Assembly (NCBI GenBank): GCA_041667115.1
Contig: JBAYFO010000046.1
Location: 1-30,201 of the forward strand
DNA: 30,201 bases
Direction: 5' to 3'
From: UBA1563 sp041667115
Lineage (GTDB): Bacteria > Bacteroidota > Ignavibacteria > Ignavibacteriales > Ignavibacteriaceae
A model generated the notes under the pieces. The model saw only the letters and a list, made by a program, of their open reading frames with translations, was not told where the DNA came from and did not search any database. Shown piece by piece: positions 16,063-24,007 of the stretch. The translations under genes were made by a program, and so were the position numbers. Position 1 is the first letter of the stretch. The number at the start of each line of letters is the position of its first letter.

Positions 16063-16668
16063 ATGGAAAAGTTACTCAAAATTGCAATTACCGGTGGTAT
16101 CGGTTCGGGAAAGTCTACGTTTGCTGATTTTTTATCTGCAAAAGGATATTCCGTTATTAAAGCGGACATTCTTGCTAAAGAACTTTATGTAACAAACGAA
16201 CGGTTAAAGCAGAAAATAATAACAGAATTTGGAAAAGAAATTTATCCTAATGGCATCTTTGACCGGGTTGCGCTCTATCAAAAAGCTTTTATCAACGAAG
16301 AAAAAATTAGACGGTTGAATGAACTCGTTCATCCGGTTGTTATAGAGGAGATTAAAAAACTTTTTCTTCTCAACAAAACAGAGGAGATCATCTTTGTTGA
16401 AGCCGCACTCATCTTCGAGGCGGAAATGGAAAATCTTTTTGATCATGTTGTTTTGATTGCCGCAGATGAGCAAGTTCGTATTGCTCGTACGGCAGAAAGA
16501 GATAGTGTCTCCGGTAATGAGATTAAACAGCGCATGAAATACCAGATGCAGGATGAATCGAAAAAAGAGAAAGCGGATTTTATATTTTGTAACAACGGAA
16601 CAGTTCAAGAGCTTCAGCAAAAAGCTAATTTGCTTTTACAATTACTATCAATTCAAAGAAAGAAGTAG
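16063..16668 (+). CDS. coaE: Dephospho-CoA kinase
   Basis: Last step of coenzyme A synthesis: ATP-dependent phosphorylation of the 3'-hydroxyl of dephospho-CoA. 201 aa, normal length. P-loop TGGIGSGKST (residues 10-19), then IKADILAKEL (the substrate-binding D35 region), VHPVVIEEI and VEAALIFEAEM in the usual order, and the lid-like VRIARTAERD region. Starts 13 nt after the terminator of the previous operon, which suggests its promoter is in or near the terminator. The pheA start lies 2 nt after its stop. Confidence 0.95.
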   Translation: MEKLLKIAITGGIGSGKSTFADFLSAKGYSVIKADILAKELYVTNERLKQKIITEFGKEIYPNGIFDRVALYQKAFINEEKIRRLNELVHPVVIEEIKKLFLLNKTEEIIFVEAALIFEAEMENLFDHVVLIAADEQVRIARTAERDSVSGNEIKQRMKYQMQDESKKEKADFIFCNNGTVQELQQKANLLLQLLSIQRKK

Positions 16669-16670
16669 CG

Positions 16671-17501
16671 ATGAAAATTGCTTTCCAGGGGGAACATGGT
16701 GCGTTTAGCGAAGTTGCAGCAAAAAAATATTTCGGCGAAGAAATTGAAACGGTTCCTTCTTATGCGTTTGCCGATGTCTTTGCCAAAGTACAAACAAAAA
16801 AAGTTCAGTTTGGAGTTGTTCCGATTGAGAACTCACTGTACGGCAGTGTTTTTGATTCGTACGATTTACTGCTGAAATCAAATCTAAAAGTAGTAGGTGA
16901 ATTACAGCTTCAAATAAATCATCACTTACTCGCTAAAAAAAATCTAAAATATTCGGAAATAAAAAAAGTCTACTCGCATCCTCAAGCATTGGGGCAATGC
17001 GCCGACTTTCTTAAAACGTTGAAGAATGCCGAGATTCTTCCTTCGTATGATACTGCCGGTTCTGCTCTTACCTTGTTGAAGCATTCCGGTGAACCGATTG
17101 CAATTGTAGCGAGTAAAGAAGCGGCGGAGGTCTATCAATTAAAAATTTTGCAAAGGAATATCCAAAACAATTCTGAGAACTATACGAGGTTTTTAATCAT
17201 TGCAAAACAACCGGCATTAAGGGAGTTCAAAATTCCAAAGACTTCAATTTGTTTTGAGTTGAAAAATATGCCGGGGGCACTATTTAAAGGATTAAGTGTC
17301 TTCGCGCTTCGCGAGATCAATCTGGTGAAGATTGAATCGAGACCGATTCCTCACAAACCTTTTGAGTACCGTTTCTATGCCGATTTTTTTGGAGATTTAC
17401 GTGATGTGCGTATAAAAAACGCGCTAAAAAATCTTGCTGAAATTTCACTATCAATTAAAGTCTTCGGGACGTACGAAAAAGGGGATATTTATAAAAGCTA
17501 A
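16671..17501 (+). CDS. pheA: Prephenate dehydratase (monofunctional, with ACT domain)
   Basis: Converts prephenate to phenylpyruvate in phenylalanine synthesis. 276 aa with no fused chorismate mutase. The catalytic part has MKIAFQGEHGAFSE at the N-terminus, VVPIENSLYGSV (PIENS at 51-55) and the catalytic NYTRF motif (T172, R173, F174). The C-terminal ACT domain shows the allosteric GAL-type motif (MPGALF, 201-206) and ESRP (222-225), so feedback control by phenylalanine is expected. The chorismate mutase needed to make prephenate could be the one fused to MltG 2 kb downstream (19552-20946). Confidence 0.95.
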   Translation: MKIAFQGEHGAFSEVAAKKYFGEEIETVPSYAFADVFAKVQTKKVQFGVVPIENSLYGSVFDSYDLLLKSNLKVVGELQLQINHHLLAKKNLKYSEIKKVYSHPQALGQCADFLKTLKNAEILPSYDTAGSALTLLKHSGEPIAIVASKEAAEVYQLKILQRNIQNNSENYTRFLIIAKQPALREFKIPKTSICFELKNMPGALFKGLSVFALREINLVKIESRPIPHKPFEYRFYADFFGDLRDVRIKNALKNLAEISLSIKVFGTYEKGDIYKS

Positions 17502-17585
17502 GTTATTCGTTTTCTAAAAATGAAATTTCCTTTTGAAAAGAAAATCTGAAACCCTAATTTTAAGTAACAATTATATGGAGTTCTT

Positions 17586-18488
17586 GTGGCACTAATAAAT
17601 GAGCTTATTGTTTCTGTAGTGCAAATCTTGCCAAAATCGATCGTTAGAAAATTTTCAAACCGCTACATCGCAGGTGATTCACTGCAGGATGCAGTTCGTG
17701 TAGTTCAGGAGCTAAACAAAAAAGGGATATACGCTACCATTGATGTTCTTGGAGAAGCGATTTCAACCAAAGAGGAAGCGGAAGCATCTAAACGTGCTTG
17801 TTCCGATGTTTTGGATGCAATCAGAAAACTTCAATTAAAAGCTAACCTTTCAATCAAGCCAACCCAACTGGGATTACAACTTGATGAGAAATTTTGTTAC
17901 GACCAGGTCTTAACGTTAGTTGAAAAAGCAAAAATGATGAATAATTTTGTGCGGATTGATATGGAAGATTCATCTTGCACAGATTCCACACTTCGTCTTT
18001 TTAAAAAATTACGTGAAACACATAACAATTGCGGCGCTGTTATTCAGGCGTATATGAGAAGATCGTTAAGCGATTTGATTGCGTTGAGCGCGTTGAAACC
18101 GAACATCAGGTTATGTAAAGGGATTTATATCGAACCTGTCTCAATCGCTTTTAAAGGAAAAGAAGAGGTCAGGAAAAATTATCTAGATATTCTAAAATGG
18201 ATGTTTGAGAATAAACATTATGTCGGAATTGCTACACACGATTCCTATCTTATTGATGAAGCAATAGAACTAATTAAAACATTACAAATTCCACACGATG
18301 CGTTTGAGTTTCAAATGCTGCTTGGGGTACTCGAAGATCTAAGGGATTACCTTGCAGAATCAGGTTACAAAGTTAGAATCTATGTTCCTTTCGGTAAAGA
18401 TTGGTATTTATATTCGATTAGAAGACTTAAAGAAAATCCTAACATTGCAGGGCAAATTGTAAAAGCCTTCTTTACTCGAAATCGATAA
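17586..18488 (+). CDS. Proline dehydrogenase
   Basis: FAD-dependent oxidation of proline to pyrroline-5-carboxylate, the first step of proline breakdown. 300 aa, matching the short monofunctional enzymes. Key family motifs in order: FVRIDMEDS (strand of the TIM barrel), IQAYMRRS, the NIRLCKGIY motif (usual form RLVKGAY), FEFQMLLGV, and the C-terminal VRIYVPFGKDWYLYSIRRLKENP segment with the paired arginines that hold the substrate carboxylate. The start is GTG 17586 behind GGAG. The stop overlaps the tsaD start by one base. No pyrroline-5-carboxylate dehydrogenase lies next to it. Confidence 0.92.
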   Translation: MALINELIVSVVQILPKSIVRKFSNRYIAGDSLQDAVRVVQELNKKGIYATIDVLGEAISTKEEAEASKRACSDVLDAIRKLQLKANLSIKPTQLGLQLDEKFCYDQVLTLVEKAKMMNNFVRIDMEDSSCTDSTLRLFKKLRETHNNCGAVIQAYMRRSLSDLIALSALKPNIRLCKGIYIEPVSIAFKGKEEVRKNYLDILKWMFENKHYVGIATHDSYLIDEAIELIKTLQIPHDAFEFQMLLGVLEDLRDYLAESGYKVRIYVPFGKDWYLYSIRRLKENPNIAGQIVKAFFTRNR

Positions 18489-19525
18489 TGATTGTTTTAG
18501 GAATCGAAAGTTCGTGTGATGAAACATCGGTCGCGGTATTGAAAGATGACGCGGTTTTAGCAAATCTTATTTCATCACAAGATTTTCACATTAACTTTGG
18601 CGGAGTTGTTCCTGAATTATCCAGCCGTGCCCACATCCAGATCATTACCTCGTTAGTAAAAGAAGCCCTCGCTACAGCAGGTTGTACGCTTGATGATATT
18701 GATGCGATTGGTGCGACAGCAGGTCCCGGATTAATTGGAGCCTTGTTGGTCGGTTATACGTTTGCCAGAGGACTAGCCTTTGCACGAAAGAAAAAATTTG
18801 TTCCGGTTAATCATATTGAGGGACATATTTTCTCAGGTTTTTTGATGGAAGAAAAACCTGAGTTCCCTTTGCTGGTCCTAGCTGTTTCCGGCGGACATAC
18901 ACTTCTTCTCCTGGTGAAGAGTTTTACAGAAATTATAAAACTCGGATCAACCATTGATGACGCTGCCGGAGAAGCTTTTGATAAGGTTGCAAAGATGATT
19001 GGACTTGGGTATCCGGGAGGACCGAAAATTCAAGTTGCTGCTGAAAAAGGGGACAGTCATAAAATTCCTTTTCCAATCGCCGATCTAAAAGGGAAATATG
19101 ATTTTTCTTTCAGCGGGTTAAAAACATCAGTTCTCCGTTATGTTCAAAAAGAATTTCCCAAAGAAACTCCAATACTGGAAAAAGATTTTAATGATATTGC
19201 TGCATCCTTTCAATTTGCAGTTGTTAAGGCTCTGCTAAAAAAATGTGAACTTGCTTTAAGAACATATGACGTCTCATCAATGTCACTTGTTGGTGGAGTT
19301 GCAGCAAACAGTGCATTACGAACATCATTTCTTCAACTGGGGGAGAAATATAAAAAGAAAGTTGTAATCCCGGACTTGGAGTATTGCGGTGATAACGCCG
19401 CGATGATTGCTTCCCGGGCACAATCTTTACTAAACGCCGGCGAAAGTTTTTCTCTTGAAACCGATGCCTTTCCGAATTTTTCTTCAAAATATTTTATCAA
19501 TCCGCCTTTGGCGAATTCTCTATAG
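18488..19525 (+). CDS. tsaD: tRNA N6-threonylcarbamoyladenosine transferase TsaD
   Basis: Transfers the threonylcarbamoyl group to A37 of ANN-decoding tRNAs, as part of the TsaB-TsaD-TsaE complex. 345 aa, normal length. N-terminal MIVLGIESSCDETSVAV, the metal-binding HxxxH (H109 and H113 in VNHIEGH), VSGGHT nucleotide site, DDAAGEAFDKVAKMIGLGYPGG, and the late GGVAAN and DNAAMIA motifs, all typical of the ASKHA fold. The ATG shares a base with the stop of proline dehydrogenase (TAATG), so the two are translationally coupled. Confidence 0.97.
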   Translation: MIVLGIESSCDETSVAVLKDDAVLANLISSQDFHINFGGVVPELSSRAHIQIITSLVKEALATAGCTLDDIDAIGATAGPGLIGALLVGYTFARGLAFARKKKFVPVNHIEGHIFSGFLMEEKPEFPLLVLAVSGGHTLLLLVKSFTEIIKLGSTIDDAAGEAFDKVAKMIGLGYPGGPKIQVAAEKGDSHKIPFPIADLKGKYDFSFSGLKTSVLRYVQKEFPKETPILEKDFNDIAASFQFAVVKALLKKCELALRTYDVSSMSLVGGVAANSALRTSFLQLGEKYKKKVVIPDLEYCGDNAAMIASRAQSLLNAGESFSLETDAFPNFSSKYFINPPLANSL

Positions 19526-19551
19526 AAAGAGAAATTTCTTATCTTTGCTCA

Positions 19552-20946
19552 ATGGAAAATGTCTATAAAAAAGTAGAAAATGAACTGCATACTCTTTCAA
19601 CGGAAGAGAAGGAAGAGTTGTTAAATAAACTTCGTTCAAGTGTGGATGAAATTGATGTGGAATTGGTTGCGCTCCTTTCTAAACGGACCAAACATTCAAT
19701 TTTGATAGGGAGAATAAAACGCTCAATGGGGTTGGCTACCTATAATCCCGAACGTGAAAAGTTTATCAACGAGCGGATAGGATCGTATGCAAAAGAACCA
19801 CTCCGGAAGGAAGCCGTGATGCGTATTTACGAACGTATCCTGGATGAATCGCGTGCAATTCAGCGGGAAGAAGCAATGAAAGGGAATTTGTATAAATTGT
19901 TTGCCGGCGGCGGAAAAATTTCCTTTAAAAATCTCCTTTCAAAAAAGGAATTTCTTGTTATCCTATCTTTTTTTGTAATTGTGCTCGCTATTTTTTCGTA
20001 CACGTTTTTTAGCTCAAATACTTATACCGGGGCTTCGCCGAAGATCATCAAAATAAGTAAAGGAGAATCATTAGACCTCCTCGCTCAAAAATTACATGAT
20101 GAAGGAATAATCTCGAGTAAAGGAAATTTTAAATTTGCAGCTTACGTATATGGTGCAACAAAAAAAATAAAAGCCGCACGTTATTATATTCCTAACGGAC
20201 TAAGCTATTTATCGCTGCTCGATCTGTTTGTCTCGGGTAAGGGTGATGCGCTGAAAGAAATTTATTTTTATGGTGGAATATCTACAAAAGGATTATGCTT
20301 AAGGCTTCAAGCCGAACATATTGCAAACGCCGATTCCGTCTTATCAATAATCAAAGATAAAGCCCTCCTTTCTAAACTAAATTTTCAACAAGCTTCTCTC
20401 GAAGGGTACCTGCTGCCGCGTAAGTATGATTTTTATGAGAACACTTCTGCCGCGGAAGTTGTTGAAACTATGTACAATGCATTTCAAAAGTTTTTTGTTG
20501 ATTCGCTTAAAGTACAAGCAAAAAAAATCGGGCTCTCGGAACATGAAGTGGTAACCATCGCATCAATTGTTGACGGTGAGACGAACAAGAAAGAAGAAAT
20601 GAACCGCATTGCGGGAGTTTATTTAAATCGCTTGCACAGCGGAATGAAACTGCAAGCTGATCCCACAGTCCAGTATTTACAGGCTAACGGATGGAAAAGA
20701 TTGCATGGAAAAGATTTGAGACTTGATTCAAAATATAATACCTATAAATATTTTGGACTCCCTCCGGGTCCCATCAACTCCCCGGGAAAAGACGCGCTAC
20801 TCGCTGTTTTATATCCCGAAAATAATAAATATTTATTTTTTGTAGCTGATACTCAAGGAGGACATTTTTTTTCTCAGAATTTTACCCAACATAAAAAACT
20901 TGCACAAGAGTATTATAAATGGTTAAACAAGCAATCAAAAAAATAG
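19552..20946 (+). CDS. mltG: Chorismate mutase fused to endolytic transglycosylase MltG
   Basis: 464 aa with two unrelated enzymes. Residues 22-105 are an AroQ-type chorismate mutase: by alignment to E. coli EcCM, R11, R28, K39, R51, E52 and Q88 correspond to R28, R45, K56, R68, E69 and Q104; only D48 differs (N65). After a linker comes one membrane helix (about 134-153), then the periplasmic MltG/YceG region: a LysM-like part (160-230) and the catalytic domain with IASIVDGETN, where E343 matches the catalytic Glu of E. coli MltG, then LQADPTVQY, NTYKYFGLPPGPI and FVADTQGGHFF. MltG normally has only a short cytosolic tail, so the mutase would sit in the cytosol, tethered to the membrane. MltG cuts nascent peptidoglycan and sets glycan length. 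A TATCTTTG element (19540-19547) lies 4 nt before the ATG, hinting at a near-leaderless transcript. Confidence 0.93.
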   Translation: MENVYKKVENELHTLSTEEKEELLNKLRSSVDEIDVELVALLSKRTKHSILIGRIKRSMGLATYNPEREKFINERIGSYAKEPLRKEAVMRIYERILDESRAIQREEAMKGNLYKLFAGGGKISFKNLLSKKEFLVILSFFVIVLAIFSYTFFSSNTYTGASPKIIKISKGESLDLLAQKLHDEGIISSKGNFKFAAYVYGATKKIKAARYYIPNGLSYLSLLDLFVSGKGDALKEIYFYGGISTKGLCLRLQAEHIANADSVLSIIKDKALLSKLNFQQASLEGYLLPRKYDFYENTSAAEVVETMYNAFQKFFVDSLKVQAKKIGLSEHEVVTIASIVDGETNKKEEMNRIAGVYLNRLHSGMKLQADPTVQYLQANGWKRLHGKDLRLDSKYNTYKYFGLPPGPINSPGKDALLAVLYPENNKYLFFVADTQGGHFFSQNFTQHKKLAQEYYKWLNKQSKK

Positions 20947-22631
20947 TTTATCTCTTTGGCATCTTCTTCTCATTTTTTCTGATGAGTTGCGCTAATCAAT
21001 TGCCGCCGGGTGGTGGTCCGCCTGATACGATCCCTCCCAAAATTGTGGAAGCCTTTCCCCAAAACGGGACAACAAATTTCTCAGAAGATTATTTTGAATT
21101 AGATTTTTCCGAATATGTTGATAAGCGGAGTCTGAAAGACGCTATCTTTATTTCTCCGCGCATTGAAGGCGACCTTGAGCTTGATTGGAGCGGCGAATCC
21201 GTTCGTATATACTTTCCGGAACCGTTAAAAAAGAATATTACGTATAATGTTACCATCGGAACAGATGTAGTTGATTACAACAATAAAAACAGAATGGCGG
21301 AAGCGTTTACCTTTTCTTTTTCTACAGGAGCAAAAATTGATAATGGAATTATAGAAGGAAATGTCTATTCCGAAAAACCTTCCGGAGTTATGATCTTTGC
21401 TTATAAAGTAACGGGAGATACAATCGATCCCGCAAAAGATAAAGCGGATTATGTTTCTCAAGTTGGTGAAAAAGGGAATTTCAAACTGTCCGGTTTGGCT
21501 TTTCAAACATACAGAATTTTTGCAGTTCAAGATGAATACCGCGATTTTCTTTTTCAGCCGGATCAAGATAAGATCGGCGTTCCTTCGCATGATATTACAT
21601 TAACGGAAAAAGATACTCTTTTCAATGGGCTAAATTTCTCTTTATTCGGAATCGATACGATCAGTCCCAGATTGTTCAGCGCGGTAATGACCGATAAACA
21701 TCATCTGCTGATAACGTTTTCTGAAGAAATTGATTCTGCTTCAATTGATGCAAAAAATTTTTCGATAATGGATTCAACTACCAAAGTCGAGCTTCCTGTA
21801 TTGTATGCTTACAAGGGAAGAGCGAAGGCAAAAGAATTATTCTTAACTGTAAAAGATTCATTACCGGTGAATGATCAATATTATGTTAACGCACGTAATA
21901 TTGAAGACGAAGGAAAAAACAAAACTCCGCTCGACGTAGTTTCGTTAACGGTTTCTGACAGAGCTGATACTTCGGCGCCCCAGTTATTAAAAACATTTCC
22001 GCCGCAGCGCGGTGAGGCGGTAGATTTTTTAGACACCGAAATTATCTTTTTATTTGATAATGAATTTGACGTTAACGGATTAAAACAGAAAATCTCATTT
22101 AGCGATACATCCGGAAAGAAGATCGATTTTTTGCTAAAGAAAATAGATGATGCTTCCTTTGTAATAAAACCGGAGCAGAAATTAAAATCGTTAGAATCGT
22201 ATATAATCAAATTTAATTTCAAAGATGTTGTTGATGTTGCCGGGAACAGCATAGATTCTTTGTATCTGTTTAAATTCAAAACATTTAACGGATTAAATTT
22301 TACAGGATTTTCAGGTGTTGTCTCAAATCTCGATTCTTCTAAAATTTCATTGCTTGTGTTGCAAAATAAAGCTACAAAAGATCTCGTTTATACAGATCGA
22401 CCAAACCCCAAAGGGGAGTTTACCTTTACGAGAGTTGAACCGGGCAAGTACAAACTTTATTGCTTTTATGATACCAATAATGACGGAATATATTCGCATG
22501 GTTTTCCTTTTCCATTCCAACCTTCGGAAGAAATAAAATATCACGCAGAAGAAATAAATCTTCCTCCCCGCTGGGAGGTAACTGATTTTAAATGGGATTT
22601 TGCAGGAGAGACTCCGAAAAAAGGAGAATAG
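20919..22631 (+). CDS. Ig-like (Big_5-type) surface lipoprotein
   Basis: 570 aa. Type II signal peptide: charged start, hydrophobic stretch 9-20, lipobox LMSC with C23 as the lipidated residue, followed by ANQLPPGGGPPDTIPPKI. This opening with the Big_5/SbsA Ig-like fold (residues about 30-125, ending TFSFSTG) is characteristic of a common Bacteroidota-type lipoprotein. A carboxypeptidase-regulatory-like segment follows (about 140-210), then two more Ig-like units (about 245-345 and 350-450) and a final sandwich domain with YDTNNDGIYSHG, an Asp-rich calcium-like loop. It overlaps the end of the MltG gene by 28 nt. Function unknown; probably structural at the envelope surface. Confidence 0.85.
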   Translation: MVKQAIKKIVYLFGIFFSFFLMSCANQLPPGGGPPDTIPPKIVEAFPQNGTTNFSEDYFELDFSEYVDKRSLKDAIFISPRIEGDLELDWSGESVRIYFPEPLKKNITYNVTIGTDVVDYNNKNRMAEAFTFSFSTGAKIDNGIIEGNVYSEKPSGVMIFAYKVTGDTIDPAKDKADYVSQVGEKGNFKLSGLAFQTYRIFAVQDEYRDFLFQPDQDKIGVPSHDITLTEKDTLFNGLNFSLFGIDTISPRLFSAVMTDKHHLLITFSEEIDSASIDAKNFSIMDSTTKVELPVLYAYKGRAKAKELFLTVKDSLPVNDQYYVNARNIEDEGKNKTPLDVVSLTVSDRADTSAPQLLKTFPPQRGEAVDFLDTEIIFLFDNEFDVNGLKQKISFSDTSGKKIDFLLKKIDDASFVIKPEQKLKSLESYIIKFNFKDVVDVAGNSIDSLYLFKFKTFNGLNFTGFSGVVSNLDSSKISLLVLQNKATKDLVYTDRPNPKGEFTFTRVEPGKYKLYCFYDTNNDGIYSHGFPFPFQPSEEIKYHAEEINLPPRWEVTDFKWDFAGETPKKGE

Positions 22632-22735
22632 AAGATTCACAGATTAGAAAATCTATTTAACTCCGTTTTTTTAGTTTAACTATTTCTCAAGTAACATTGA
22701 AACTTCATAAATACACTTGTGAACATGAACGCCTC

Positions 22736-22793
22736 TTTTAAGGAAATTTTAAGAATTCACTTAGATTGATTTAAGGTGTTTGGTAATAAGTTT
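22736..22793 (+). promoter_or_regulatory. Promoter with phased TTTTAAG repeats (response-regulator sites)
   Basis: TTTTAAG at 22736-22742 and 22747-22753, 11 bp apart, with a further match ATTTAAG at 22769 (two more turns). A TAAGTTT (-7-like, TAnnTTT) lies at 22787-22793, 51 bp from the first repeat start, and TTG at 22766-22768 could be the -33 element (18 bp apart). The same arrangement with the same spacing occurs before the rubrerythrin gene. Tandem 11-bp-phased direct repeats are the usual target form of OmpR-family regulators. The transcription start would be near 22800. Confidence 0.65.
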
Positions 22794-22818
22794 ACATTAA
22801 AAAATTAAAGGAGAAAAA

Positions 22819-23304
22819 ATGTTTGATACTTCACATATTCACCCGATGATCGTTCACTTTCCGATTGCATTACTTATTGTAGGCTTTTTGGCAGATGCTG
22901 TAGGAGTCATTCTCAAAAAAGAATTTTTTAGTAAGGCAGGGTTTTATTTATTAATTTTAGGAACTTTAGGAGTAGTTGCTGCATATATTTCCGGTAATAT
23001 CGCCGGAGATGGCATTACCGAAGCCGGTTCTTTAAAACAAGCTCTTGAAACTCATGAAGATGCAGCGACTCTAACTTTATGGCTCATGGTAGGAACCGCA
23101 CTTATAAGAATCGCTTTACAGTTCACTAAAAAATATGTTGGCGCTTTCCGGTGGGCTGCTTTACTAATATTTCTTGTTGGAGTTTTATCCGTTGCAAGAA
23201 CCGGATACTACGGTGGTGAACTTGTATTTAAGCATGCCGCAGGAGTTCAATTTAATTTAGGTTCCTTTGATTCCCAATTTAATGATAGCCAACAGAAAAA
23301 ATAA
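22819..23304 (+). CDS. DUF2231 family membrane protein
   Basis: 161 aa with four membrane helices (about 10-31, 40-60, 86-103, 110-128). The start MFDTSHIHPMIVHFPIALLIVG carries the family's signature HPxxVHFPIAL (H8, H13); further conserved histidines are H80 (in THEDAA) and H139 (in KHAAG), with the R-x-G-x-x-GG motif of ARTGYYGGELV. The histidine pattern could bind haem, but no function is established. Ribosome site AAGGAG 8 nt upstream. It is the first gene of an operon with the response regulator and kinase genes that follow, and its promoter carries the phased repeats, so it is probably a target of that system. Confidence 0.85.
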   Translation: MFDTSHIHPMIVHFPIALLIVGFLADAVGVILKKEFFSKAGFYLLILGTLGVVAAYISGNIAGDGITEAGSLKQALETHEDAATLTLWLMVGTALIRIALQFTKKYVGAFRWAALLIFLVGVLSVARTGYYGGELVFKHAAGVQFNLGSFDSQFNDSQQKK

Positions 23305-23338
23305 GTGTAATGATTGCTATTAAAAATGTGGTTGCTTG

Positions 23339-24007
23339 ATGCGTATTTTAATTGTTGAAGATGAGCCCGGAATTGCTAATTTTTTAAGAGACGGACTGGC
23401 AGAAGAATTTTTTGCAGTTGATGTTGCTGTTGACGGTAGCAAGGGACTGGAAATGGCTCAGATAAATGAGTATGATTTGATCCTTCTCGATTGGATGATT
23501 CCTGGTTTAAGCGGCATTGAAGTCTGCAGGCAGCTGAGAAAAACTGATTCAACAACTCCTATTATATTTTTAACAGCGAAAGATACTGTTGCTGATGTCG
23601 TTTTTGGGTTGGAAGCCGGGGCGAACGATTATATTAAAAAACCATTTAAGTTCGAAGAGCTGCTTGCAAGAATCCGGGTTCAACTGAGAACAAAAGAAGG
23701 GGAGCAAACAATATTAAAGTTGAACGATATTGAAATGAATCTCGCTACTCACCAGATTTTTAGAAATTCAATAGAAATAATGCTTACACAAAAGGAATTC
23801 GCTCTGCTGGAATTTCTTATCAGGAATAAAAACAAAGTCTGTACACGGACTAGAATAATTGAACATGTGTGGGATATTCACTTCGATGCCGACACTTCGG
23901 TGATAGATGTGTATATAAATTTTTTAAGAAAGAAACTTGATATTGGTGGAGGAACCAACTTTATTCATACGGTACGCGGCGTTGGGTATATCGCAAAAGA
24001 GGAATGA
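23339..24007 (+). CDS. OmpR-family response regulator
   Basis: 222 aa from the ATG at 23339 (an in-frame TTG lies 3 nt earlier). Receiver domain 1-115: acidic pair E7/D8 region in LIVEDEP, phosphorylated D51 in ILLDWMIPG, the switch Thr in FLTAKD and the conserved Lys in YIKKPF. DNA-binding winged helix 128-222 with LTQKEFALLEFLIRN, TRIIEHVWD, and VDVYINFLRKKLD, ending HTVRGVGYIAKEE. It is co-transcribed with the DUF2231 gene upstream and overlaps the kinase by 4 nt. It likely binds the TTTTAAG repeats at 22736 and 25455. Confidence 0.95.
   Translation: MRILIVEDEPGIANFLRDGLAEEFFAVDVAVDGSKGLEMAQINEYDLILLDWMIPGLSGIEVCRQLRKTDSTTPIIFLTAKDTVADVVFGLEAGANDYIKKPFKFEELLARIRVQLRTKEGEQTILKLNDIEMNLATHQIFRNSIEIMLTQKEFALLEFLIRNKNKVCTRTRIIEHVWDIHFDADTSVIDVYINFLRKKLDIGGGTNFIHTVRGVGYIAKEE

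Noticed and set aside
20575..20590. Asp in place of the first Glu of the MltG VEKET-type motif (IVDGET)
   Set aside because: The catalytic residue of E. coli MltG corresponds to the second Glu, which is present (E343), so this is not an inactivating change.
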